From positions 1 through 51,179 of the forward strand of contig JAFGHB010000046.1 in NCBI GenBank assembly GCA_016930255.1: a DNA stretch of 51,179 nt, given 5' to 3'. Below, piece after piece: positions 44,579 through 51,179 of the stretch. A program made the translations under genes and the position numbers. The notes beneath the pieces are model-generated. The model was not told where the DNA came from. It worked only from the letters and a program-made list of their open reading frames with translations, and ran no database searches. This DNA comes from Methanomicrobia archaeon (lineage in GTDB: Archaea > Halobacteriota > Syntropharchaeia > Alkanophagales > Methanospirareceae). How positions within the stretch are numbered: position 1 is the first letter of the stretch; each line of letters opens with the position of its first letter.

Positions 44579-44613
44579 ATGAAGGCGTTAGGAATAGATC
44601 CCGGTACGAGTAG
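44515..44613 (+). CDS. 32-residue ORF overlapping the DUF1464 start
   Basis: MVNRIEKVETDNWKEGLGGY and on to RNRSRYE. GAGGAGAGAG lies directly before its ATG, stronger than for many real genes here. It runs out of frame through the DUF1464 ribosome site and start (44579) and stops 35 bases inside. It could be a coupled leader peptide; it could be chance. Confidence 0.3.
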   Translation: MVNRIEKVETDNWKEGLGGYGYEGVRNRSRYE

Positions 44614-45682
44614 CTTTGACTTCTGCGTTCTTGATGATCAAGCGGGGATCGCCCTCTACGAAGCGTCTGTACCCACAGCTGTTGTGGCTAAGTCACCGGA
44701 GAGTCTCCTCAGTGTTGTCAAGGAAGCGAACGCCGACGTGATTGTCGGGCCGTCAGCCATGGGCTTGCCCGTGACGCATATCTCTGAACTGACCGATCTG
44801 AAGCTTGCGCAAGCGACATTAGGAAAGAACACGGAGGTTGATATCGCCATCAGACAGTTCATCATGATGCAGAAGGAGCTTAACTTAAACGTCTTCTTTA
44901 CCCCAAACGTCATTCAGCTCCCGACGGTGCCGCGGTATCGTAAGCGGAACAAGGTCGATATGGGGACGGCGGATAAGACCTGCATCGCCGCGCTCGCACT
45001 CTGGGACTACGCAAACAGCCACAGTGAGAACTATCAGGATGCGAACGTCGTCGTGCTGGAGTTAGGCTTCGGGTTCAACGCAATCATGGCTATCGAGGCG
45101 GGCAAACTAATAGACGGTATTGGCGGGACGCTCTTTCCTGGCCCGGGCTATCTCACGATCGGCGCGATGGATCTGGAAATAGCGCACACGTTGGGGAGCT
45201 TTACGGAGGCGCAGCTCGGATTTGGCGGTATCGCGTATGCTGCGGGGGACGTTATTCCACCGGAAGAGTATGTCACGCGACTCGACGAAGAGAATTTTGC
45301 CACTGCGTGGAACAGCCTCGTCGAAGGGATTGTCAAAGCGGTTGCGATGGAACTGACGGTCTTTGAAGAGACTCCGACGGAGATTATTCTTTCAGGGCGG
45401 CTCACACGGGTGCCAAAGTTGTATGCACGGCTGGTTGCGAGTTTGGGGCGGGTCAACATCCCGATCAGAAAGCTTGAAGGCTATGCGACGAAGAGCAAAG
45501 AAGCTGCTCAGGGTGCCGCACTCATTGCTAGCGGACTCGCAGGTGGCACGCACGCCGAGCTGGTTGACGTACTCGAGTTACGCGGTGCGAGCGGTACCGT
45601 TTTAGATTATATTCGCTGGCCGGGATTCAATGCAGAGGAGACCATACGTAAGAAGCTGCAGGCAATGAAGATGAAGCTTTAG
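44579..45682 (+). CDS. DUF1464 family protein, copy 1 (kinase-like)
   Basis: 367 residues of the DUF1464/COG2441 family, which has the actin-like ASKHA fold of acetate and butyrate kinases; biochemical role is unproven. The phosphate-1 loop is GIDPGTSSFDF at the N-terminus. Next come QLPTVPRYRKRNKVDMGTAD, VVLELGFGFNAIMAIEAGK, DGIGGTLFPGPG and EIILSGRLTRV. This copy has Ser-Phe where the others have KSMD in the first loop. AGGAGGT lies 7 bases before the ATG. It lies 700 bp before the minus-strand RFAP synthase and belongs to a set of three paralogs in 6.2 kb. Confidence 0.88.
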   Translation: MKALGIDPGTSSFDFCVLDDQAGIALYEASVPTAVVAKSPESLLSVVKEANADVIVGPSAMGLPVTHISELTDLKLAQATLGKNTEVDIAIRQFIMMQKELNLNVFFTPNVIQLPTVPRYRKRNKVDMGTADKTCIAALALWDYANSHSENYQDANVVVLELGFGFNAIMAIEAGKLIDGIGGTLFPGPGYLTIGAMDLEIAHTLGSFTEAQLGFGGIAYAAGDVIPPEEYVTRLDEENFATAWNSLVEGIVKAVAMELTVFEETPTEIILSGRLTRVPKLYARLVASLGRVNIPIRKLEGYATKSKEAAQGAALIASGLAGGTHAELVDVLELRGASGTVLDYIRWPGFNAEETIRKKLQAMKMKL

Positions 45683-45846
45683 CCATTTTCACACAGACTT
45701 GTTAACTGGTCGGTTTTTGGTTTAATCTTGGGAACTTACAACCACCTGATAAAAAGCTGGAGCTGGGCTAGAGAGTGGAAGTTTTAGTCCCCGCCCAAGC
45801 ACTCTTGCCACTCATCCCTTCGCCTTTACTCTTACTACCGCTGATA

Positions 45847-46101
45847 CTAAGTTTGCTTAAGCAATTCCACCTTCGTCAAAAATGTAAGCAGATAACCTAT
45901 AAGAATTCCCAGGAGCAACGAAAAATTGCTACTATCAAGAATACCGGTTGAAGTGAGCCAAGTTGCTACACCTAATATAGCGCCAATCAAAACCACCACG
46001 ATAATCAGTCGAATACCTAAATAGATCAAATTATCTCTCTGGATTTTCTTCCAGTTTCCCATTACCGTCTCGACGACATCTTTTATACCTTCTTGAATCA
46101 A
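45847..46101 (-). CDS. Small membrane protein, unknown
   Basis: 84 residues with two long hydrophobic spans (about residues 28-50 and 58-76), preceded by an amphipathic start MIQEGIKDVVETVMGNWKKI. The spans fit a helical hairpin in the membrane. It follows a short acidic gene by 23 bp on the same strand; the two are AT-rich compared with neighbours and may be a recent insertion between DUF1464 copy 1 and the RFAP synthase. Confidence 0.55.
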   Translation of the reverse strand: MIQEGIKDVVETVMGNWKKIQRDNLIYLGIRLIIVVVLIGAILGVATWLTSTGILDSSNFSLLLGILIGYLLTFLTKVELLKQT

Positions 46102-46124
46102 AGCCCTTGTGCCTTCAGGATTGC

Positions 46125-46286
46125 TTAGGGCAGTAGTCCAGAATTTTGGTTATTTTGCCCTTGAGTTGCCCAATATTGAAGGCGATCATACTCTTCACGA
46201 GAAATTATTAGTTCTTCTTGTCCTTGAGCATCAGGAACATCAGAGGTCGTTTCTTTTTGTTCTTCTCCCATATTTTCTACCCCCAT
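46125..46286 (-). CDS. Small acidic protein, unknown
   Basis: 53 residues from MGVENMGEEQKETTSD, with an acidic, Gln-rich and probably unstructured body (DVPDAQGQEELIISREEYDR) and no family I know. An open frame reaches a TTG at 46331; ATG at 46286 is the better start, with a TATA-like stretch (GCATATATCA on the minus strand, near 46320) at a fitting distance; ATG at 46271 is an alternative. It precedes the small membrane gene by 23 bp, probably on the same transcript. Confidence 0.4.
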   Translation of the reverse strand: MGVENMGEEQKETTSDVPDAQGQEELIISREEYDRLQYWATQGQNNQNSGLLP

Positions 46287-46373
46287 AGCTTCATGTGATT
46301 TTTCCTTATCTATTATGATATATGCTTTCAAACTATTTATTGGGATTCGTTCTACAAAAAATCTACTCTTTTC

Positions 46374-47351
46374 TTAAACGATTCCGATGCGTGCACCTTG
46401 ATTGTCCGATCCGACCACTGAGACCTCAGCCTTGCCCCGCGCCTCCGCTTCGATCGTATCCGCAATGCACTGCGCAGCTTCAGGGCTATCAGTAAAGGCG
46501 TAGACGGTCGGCCCCCACGAGCTTTGGCCGATACCCAATGCGCCGCTTCGGTTAAGTATCGGAATGAGCCATTGCGATGCGGGATTGAATAGTTGCTCCT
46601 GAACTGGCTGATAGATACGGCCAACGGTCATCTGAAGCTCGGTGAGCGCTTTACCAAAAGCTGCTGCATTCCGTTCAAGGAGCGCAGGCAGCATTTTCGC
46701 GGCGAGTACGAAGTAGCCTTTGTGAATGAGCTCAGCCGGCGCTTTTCTGTCCCGCAAGGTGCTGAAAGCCACCTCCTCCGACTCCTTATCAGGGCTCTTC
46801 GGCGCCACTAACGGCCGCGTCAAGACGAACCGCCAGTCCTCAGGGAAGTCCCCACGGAAGATTAAAGGTGGTATCAGCGTCTCTTCTCTCAACCATATTC
46901 GCTCGCCAGGTTTCACGGGGAAGCCCCCGGCAACGACAAAACCCCCCAGTTGAAACGGGTAGATCCCTCCGGTCGAGGTGCGTTTGAGCGCCTTCACCAA
47001 TTCGAGGAGCGGCACGTCAAGACCATAAGCCTTTGTCACCGCCCGCCCCACGGTGAGGCTGAGTTGCGTCGTTGACCCAAAACCTTGATTTCGTGGTGCA
47101 GCGGCTTTAACGGTAACTTTAGCACCTTTGAGATCAAACGCATCCAGGACACGCTGAGCGTACATGCGAGCATCATCTTTTTCAAGGCCGTCAATTTCCA
47201 GGCCATCGGCCTCTTCAGCTTCAATGACAGTTCGCGGCTCCGTTATGGCCAAGACGGGCGCATAACCAAACCTACCGAGCGCAAACGGGTCTAAATCGCC
47301 CAAATGGAGCCGTGCTGGAGCAGAAATCGTAACACGCATTTTGAACACCAT
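46374..47351 (-). CDS. RFAP synthase family protein, paralog A
   Basis: 325 residues of the GHMP-fold beta-RFAP synthase family, the enzyme that joins PRPP and 4-hydroxybenzoate at the start of methanopterin synthesis. N-terminal ISAPARLHLGDLDPF, the GHMP loop PRNQGFGSTTQLSL, the strand GGFVVAGGFPV and the C-terminal GQSSWGPTVYAF are visible. Here the loop has Asn-Gln where the common form has a His before Gly-x-Gly-Ser. A frame extends well upstream, but the TATA element CATTTATAATAG (47371-47382, minus strand) is centred about 27 bases before the ATG at 47351, so the transcript is leaderless from MVFKMRVTI. The gene is divergent from paralog B. Confidence 0.85.
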   Translation of the reverse strand: MVFKMRVTISAPARLHLGDLDPFALGRFGYAPVLAITEPRTVIEAEEADGLEIDGLEKDDARMYAQRVLDAFDLKGAKVTVKAAAPRNQGFGSTTQLSLTVGRAVTKAYGLDVPLLELVKALKRTSTGGIYPFQLGGFVVAGGFPVKPGERIWLREETLIPPLIFRGDFPEDWRFVLTRPLVAPKSPDKESEEVAFSTLRDRKAPAELIHKGYFVLAAKMLPALLERNAAAFGKALTELQMTVGRIYQPVQEQLFNPASQWLIPILNRSGALGIGQSSWGPTVYAFTDSPEAAQCIADTIEAEARGKAEVSVVGSDNQGARIGIV

Positions 47352-47492
47352 CGTAACTGTACGTTGTGAACTATTATAAATGTTTCTTTCAAAGAGTTCG
47401 GCGTGCAGTGCATAATTACGCGGTGTGTTAGCGTGGTTATTAAAATAAGAAGTGATAAGAGATGGGTAATGATACGGAGGAAATGAGAAATA
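47352..47492. promoter_or_regulatory. Shared divergent promoter of the two RFAP synthase paralogs
   Basis: 141 bp. Minus-strand TATA at 47371-47382 for paralog A. On the plus strand a TATA-like ATTAAAATAAG (47440-47451) and ACGGAGGAAATGAG before the ATG of paralog B. A common regulator site could control both, but I see no clear palindrome. Confidence 0.4.
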
Positions 47493-48479
47493 ATGGCTAA
47501 CGTTGGGGATATTGGAAGAGTCGTTGTTGTACCTGCTCATCTACACGCAGGCAATATGGACCTAACTGGCGACCTTGGACGGCTCTACGGCACCGCAGGC
47601 TTCACCCTCGACTACCCGCGAACCGTCATAGAGGTCGTTAAATCTGATAAGATCACGATCACGGGGGAAGACACAAAGAACGCGGAGGAATATACAAGAG
47701 TATTTATGGAGCGTTTCAAGATCGCGGGCGGAATAGCTGTTAACGTCAGGGAAACCATTCCCAAGCACCTCGGCATGGGCTCTCAGACCGCACTTGCATT
47801 ATCCATCGGCCACGCGATAGCGGAACTCTACCATCGCTCTATCGATATAGAGGAGATGACTATCGCGCTCGGAAGATCTGACATTGTCGCTCTCGGGTTC
47901 AACTCGTTCCAAACCGGCGGGTTCATCGTCGATGGCGGATACCGGATAGCAGAGAAAGGTCGGAGGGTTCCTCCCTGCCTATTCAGATACCCTATACCTG
48001 AGGACTGGCTCTTTGTCGTTTGCATTCCTCGCAAGCCGATACCGGAGATACTGAAGATAAAAGAGCACGAGGAGAAGATACTGAACAACCTGAAGCTGAT
48101 GCCAGAGCAGATGTCCGACCGGCTCTCGAGGATAATGCTCATGCAGGTGATGCCCTCGATCATGGAGCACGACATAAAGACCTTCGGCAAATACATAACG
48201 GCATTCAACAGCCGCCTGGGGAGCTTCTGGGAAGAGTTCCAGGAGGGCAACACCTACTGCGATCCCGTCGTCGAGTCCGGCATAAAGATCCTCTTGGAGA
48301 ACGGCGCGTATGGGGCCTGCCAGACCTGCTGGGGTCCGACGTTCTACGGGATCGTTGATAACGGCGACATTGCGAGAACGCTGGTTAAGAAACTTGAGGA
48401 GCTGCTGGAAACGCATGGCGGAGGCGACGTCTTTTACACACCGGGGAACAATAAAGGAGCGGTGATAAGAAGATGGTAA
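47493..48479 (+). CDS. RFAP synthase family protein, paralog B
   Basis: 328 residues, same family as paralog A. The N-terminus VVVPAHLHAGNMDLTGDLGR, the loop PKHLGMGSQTALALS (with the conserved His before Gly-x-Gly-Ser), the strand GGFIVDGGYRI and the C-terminal CQTCWGPTFYGI (Gly-Gln-Ser-Ser-Trp in most members, here Gln-Thr-Cys-Trp) show the fold. Each paralog thus keeps some family residues and lacks others. The GRSDIVALGFNSF segment also lacks the usual Ser-Gly pattern. The stop overlaps the next DUF1464 gene by 7 bp, a strong sign of joint function. The reaction of either paralog cannot be told from sequence. Confidence 0.87.
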   Translation: MANVGDIGRVVVVPAHLHAGNMDLTGDLGRLYGTAGFTLDYPRTVIEVVKSDKITITGEDTKNAEEYTRVFMERFKIAGGIAVNVRETIPKHLGMGSQTALALSIGHAIAELYHRSIDIEEMTIALGRSDIVALGFNSFQTGGFIVDGGYRIAEKGRRVPPCLFRYPIPEDWLFVVCIPRKPIPEILKIKEHEEKILNNLKLMPEQMSDRLSRIMLMQVMPSIMEHDIKTFGKYITAFNSRLGSFWEEFQEGNTYCDPVVESGIKILLENGAYGACQTCWGPTFYGIVDNGDIARTLVKKLEELLETHGGGDVFYTPGNNKGAVIRRW

Positions 48480-49621
48480 CCGCAATTGGGATAGATCCCG
48501 GAACCAAGAGCATGGACCTCTTCGGGTTTGATGATGCATCCGATGAGGTCATCATAGACCTCGCCATACCGCGAGTTGAGGTGACAAAGGATCCAGAAAT
48601 CGTGCTGGAGGCCATACGTGCACTGGACCGTGAAATAGATGTCATAGTCGGGCCAAGCGGCTACGGGCTGCCGATGGTAAAAGCTTCAGAAGCTGCGGAC
48701 GGAGAAATCAATGCCGCGACATTCATCACGCAGGCCGACGTTGCGCGAAGGCTCAACATCGTGGGGTTACGGGAGTTGATGTTCCTCATGAAGAAATCAA
48801 ACCTCAACGTTTGGTTTCCGCCTGGTGTTATCCATCTGCCTACCGTGCCCGAATACCGGAAGATTAACAGAATAGACATGGGTACCGCAGACAAGGTCTT
48901 CACGGCGGTTTCCGGGATAAGAGATCAAGCGGAGAGATACGATCTCGATTACTCCGAGACGTCGTTCATTGCGCTTGAGATTGGCTTCGGCTATACGGCT
49001 GCGCTGGGGATAGAGAACGGTAAGATCGTTGACGGCGTCGGCGGGACTATCGGCGGGGTCGGATACATGGGCATGGGCGGAATGGACGGCGAACTCGCCT
49101 ACGCCTTAGCAAATACGGTTGGAGCGTTCTCGAAGATGATGCTCTTTAATGGCGGTGCTGCCTCGATTTCGCAGATTGATCCCCAGAAAGTTTCGATTGA
49201 GGAATTCCTCCATCGCGCACGGAGCAACGAGCAGCTGGTGAAGCTCGCCTATTCCGCCATGCTGGAATCACTACTCAAGGATACGTACCTCATGCTTTCG
49301 TCGGTCAGGCAGCCAAAGGAGATCTTACTGAGCGGGCGGTTCACGCGGATTGACTCGTTCGTTCAGGACGTAACATCTTTACTGCAGGACCATCTCAGCG
49401 AACGCGGAGTCGACGCGGGGATAAGAACCCTGACGAGGACTGGCGGCGAAGTAAAGGAAGCTGCGGAAGGCGCGGCGGTTATTGCGAACGGAATAGCAGG
49501 CGGGAAATACGAAAAGCTGGTAGAAATCATGGAGCTGAGAAAGAGTTCAGGCGGAGTGTTCAGCCACATCTATCTTGATGAGGAAACAAGGCGAAGAATA
49601 GAAGAAACTTTTACACAGTAA
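48473..49621 (+). CDS. DUF1464 family protein, copy 2 (kinase-like)
   Basis: 382 residues. Phosphate-1 loop GIDPGTKSMDLFG; then IVGPSGYGLP, HLPTVPEYRKINRIDMGTAD, FIALEIGFGYTAALGIENGK, DGVGGTIGGVGYMGMGG and EILLSGRFTRI. This is the full ASKHA core and the most family-like copy. It overlaps paralog B of the RFAP synthase by 7 bp (start ATG within the preceding AGATGG), so the two are translationally coupled. DUF1464 proteins are annotated as possible butyrate or acetate kinases by fold alone; the coupling points to a phosphorylation step in the same pathway as the RFAP synthase-like enzyme. Confidence 0.9.
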   Translation: MVTAIGIDPGTKSMDLFGFDDASDEVIIDLAIPRVEVTKDPEIVLEAIRALDREIDVIVGPSGYGLPMVKASEAADGEINAATFITQADVARRLNIVGLRELMFLMKKSNLNVWFPPGVIHLPTVPEYRKINRIDMGTADKVFTAVSGIRDQAERYDLDYSETSFIALEIGFGYTAALGIENGKIVDGVGGTIGGVGYMGMGGMDGELAYALANTVGAFSKMMLFNGGAASISQIDPQKVSIEEFLHRARSNEQLVKLAYSAMLESLLKDTYLMLSSVRQPKEILLSGRFTRIDSFVQDVTSLLQDHLSERGVDAGIRTLTRTGGEVKEAAEGAAVIANGIAGGKYEKLVEIMELRKSSGGVFSHIYLDEETRRRIEETFTQ

Positions 49622-49675
49622 CGCCTTAGTATTTAGAGAATGCTAAAGAATGATGCGTTCTATTAGGGGAGGGGT

Positions 49676-50809
49676 ATGACGCGCGCAGCAGGTGTTGATC
49701 CGGGAACGAAGAGCATGGATATCTGTGCCATCGAGGATGGCAGGGTGTACTATGAGAACCCGTTTGAGAACCTCGTCATAGCGAATGCTCCTGAGAAGAT
49801 AATAGCGGGGATACGCGAAGCGTTACCCTTAGACCTCATTGCCGGGCCGTCGGGTTACGGCGTGGAACCCACACGGCTCGACGAGATCCCGGAAAGCATC
49901 TTCGAGGACTGGTATTACAATTACGTCTTACTCACGACGAAGGAGGAGATCCTGAAGGGGATAGAAGACGGCATCTTCGGCGCGATCCTGTACAAGAACA
50001 TGACCGATTTCTCGGTCTGGCTGCGACACGAGCAGTTACTGGCGATGTTCATCCCGTCGGTGATCGAACTGCCGACCGTGCCGTATTACCGGAAGCTAAA
50101 TAAGCTCGATATGGGCACTGCGGACAAGTTGGCGGTGGCGGTGCTCGGCGTTCATGATCAATCGCGGCGGTTCGGCATCCCGTACTCGGACGTGTCGTTT
50201 ATCCTCGTCGAGGTTGGCTTTGGGTATAATGCGGTCATCGGCGTCGATGGCGGCCGCGTGGTGGACGGTATAGGCGGCACGAACTTCCCCGGTATTGGGT
50301 TTTTAACGGCTTCGGCGGTGGATGGCGAGCTGGTGCAGATCGTGCATAACTGGGAGCGGAAGGACACCTTCGAGGGTGGTGTCGTCTCCGTCACCGGCGA
50401 GATGGATCCTGACGCGTTTGTCAGCCGTAAGGGCGTTAAAAATGAGATCGCGTTTGACGCAATGATGGAAGGCATCGAGAAAGCGGTTGCCGAGATGACC
50501 GCGTCCGTGAAGAAGCCACGGGAAATTCTCATTTCCGGACGCTGGACGAAACAGAACGAGATAAAAAGAGAGTTGATACGGCGGCTGCTACCGTACGCTG
50601 ACGTGCGCTCAGTCGGTTTTTTAGAGGGCGCCGAGAAGACGAAGGAGACCGCTCAGGGCTATGCGATGGTTGCCGACGGACTAGCCGGGGGCACGTTTAA
50701 GGAATTGATCGAATGGATGCAGATCAACAAAGCGAAAGGGACGGCGCTGGAGTATGTTCATCATCCAAAGCTTTCGGGGCCCCCGGAGCGGTTTGTGGGG
50801 TTCAAATAG
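49676..50809 (+). CDS. DUF1464 family protein, copy 3 (kinase-like)
   Basis: 377 residues. Phosphate-1 loop GVDPGTKSMDICA; then IAGPSGYGVEP, a variable 60-residue segment with TKEEILKGIEDGIFGAILYK, then ELPTVPYYRKLNKLDMGTAD, FILVEVGFGYNAVIGVDGGR, DGIGGTNFPGIGF and EILISGRWTK. It lies 54 bp after copy 2 with GGGGAGGGG directly before its ATG, so it is probably in the same transcript as the RFAP synthase paralog B and copy 2. It diverges from copies 1 and 2 mostly in the segment between the two first motifs, which may set substrate choice. Confidence 0.9.
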   Translation: MTRAAGVDPGTKSMDICAIEDGRVYYENPFENLVIANAPEKIIAGIREALPLDLIAGPSGYGVEPTRLDEIPESIFEDWYYNYVLLTTKEEILKGIEDGIFGAILYKNMTDFSVWLRHEQLLAMFIPSVIELPTVPYYRKLNKLDMGTADKLAVAVLGVHDQSRRFGIPYSDVSFILVEVGFGYNAVIGVDGGRVVDGIGGTNFPGIGFLTASAVDGELVQIVHNWERKDTFEGGVVSVTGEMDPDAFVSRKGVKNEIAFDAMMEGIEKAVAEMTASVKKPREILISGRWTKQNEIKRELIRRLLPYADVRSVGFLEGAEKTKETAQGYAMVADGLAGGTFKELIEWMQINKAKGTALEYVHHPKLSGPPERFVGFK

Positions 50810-50938
50810 GAAGCAAATAGCCTCGTAGCTGCTTAGGAAATCGAAGTACGGCAGGTGCTCTGACATGGGAAGCATACCAAAATGTGCTCAAAGGCGTTAG
50901 CTTTAAATAGTTTGCACATAAAGCATTAACTGATAAAA

Positions 50939-51112
50939 ATGATTTCGAATATAGAAATTGAGAACTTTAAATGTTTTGGGAAAGGAAAAAATTTTGGAAA
51001 AATATCGGAGCTAGGTAGAGTTAGTGTCATCTACGGTGCAAACAACTCTGGAAAGTCATCTATCTTGCAAGCCATTAGTCTTTTAAAGCAGTCAATTATA
51101 GTGAGGTACTAA
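50939..51112 (+). pseudogene. N-terminus of AAA/OLD-type ATPase, truncated
   Basis: 57 residues, MISNIEIENFKCFGKGKNFG and then VIYGANNSGKSSILQAISLL with an intact Walker A. This is the start of an OLD/RecF-like ATPase of several hundred residues, which ends here at a TAA in ...KQSIIVRY. A TATA-like CTTTAAATAG (50901-50910) lies upstream. Nothing further of the gene is seen, and the sequence after the stop may belong to an inserted element. Such ATPases often occur in defence loci. Confidence 0.6.
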
Positions 51113-51123
51113 ACTTTTAATAC

Positions 51124-51179
51124 TTATCTTTCGTATCTTAGTTCATGTCTAAACCCGAACAGATCCCTATTCATCGATC
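51124..51179 (-). CDS. C-terminal end of an unknown gene, possibly a transposase (cut by window edge)
   Basis: 17 codons in the minus frame read SMNRDLFGFRHELRYER and then TAA. The aromatic and basic run resembles the tail of many transposases, but the piece is too short to be sure. If true, an element has been inserted just after the truncated ATPase fragment. Confidence 0.2.
   Translation of the reverse strand, partial: SMNRDLFGFRHELRYER

Overview
The window is archaeal and looks like a euryarchaeon of the methanogen/methane-oxidiser kind. The evidence is two beta-ribofuranosylaminobenzene 5'-phosphate (RFAP) synthase paralogs (methanopterin pathway), an FrhB-type F420-binding domain, DUF2119 and DUF1464 proteins, Sec61-beta, Pth2, a TRAM protein, XPD helicase, and many TATA boxes about 27 bases from an ATG (leaderless starts). 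The NuoE/NuoF-like proteins joined to an FrhB-type domain would suit an alkane- or methane-oxidising relative of ANME-1 or Syntrophoarchaeum, but that placement is inference; there is no rRNA, mcr gene or other marker here.

Layout. 1-405: the start of a probable transposase gene running off the left edge, and a small membrane protein. 639-4492 (minus): a three-gene redox operon, NuoE-like, NuoF-like, and a NuoG-N-terminus/FrhB fusion, predicted to link NAD(P)H, F420 and possibly ferredoxin. 4833-20685: mostly housekeeping genes: glutamate dehydrogenase, CarB, three small zinc-ribbon/membrane genes, PurL, SecF (without SecD beside it), an XPD-type helicase, an EamA transporter, a methyltransferase and an AGCS amino-acid symporter.

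20686-34660 is the accessory region: a VapBC pair flanked by two copies of an imperfect 41/42-bp repeat, a three-gene defence module (COG1002-type DNA methylase, DUF1016 nuclease, PLD-helicase) whose methylase carries an AT-rich specificity region, a second toxin-antitoxin pair (AbrB/PIN), a nitroreductase, small unknowns, an FMN flavin-reductase-like protein, an SCP2-like protein, a frameshifted PfpI gene and a TRAM protein behind a 23-codon upstream ORF. 34663-43014: Na+/H+ antiporter with TrkA domains, DUF2119, Pth2 overlapping a STAND/TPR ATPase, ValRS, Sec61-beta and MoaC.

43276-50809 is the most unusual block: a signal-peptide/beta-solenoid/membrane protein, then three DUF1464 (ASKHA-fold kinase-like) paralogs interleaved with two divergent RFAP synthase paralogs; one RFAP synthase overlaps a DUF1464 gene by 7 bp. 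This suggests a duplicated, possibly re-purposed branch of pterin or sugar-phosphate cofactor synthesis. The right edge holds a truncated AAA/OLD-type ATPase next to what may be the end of another mobile element.
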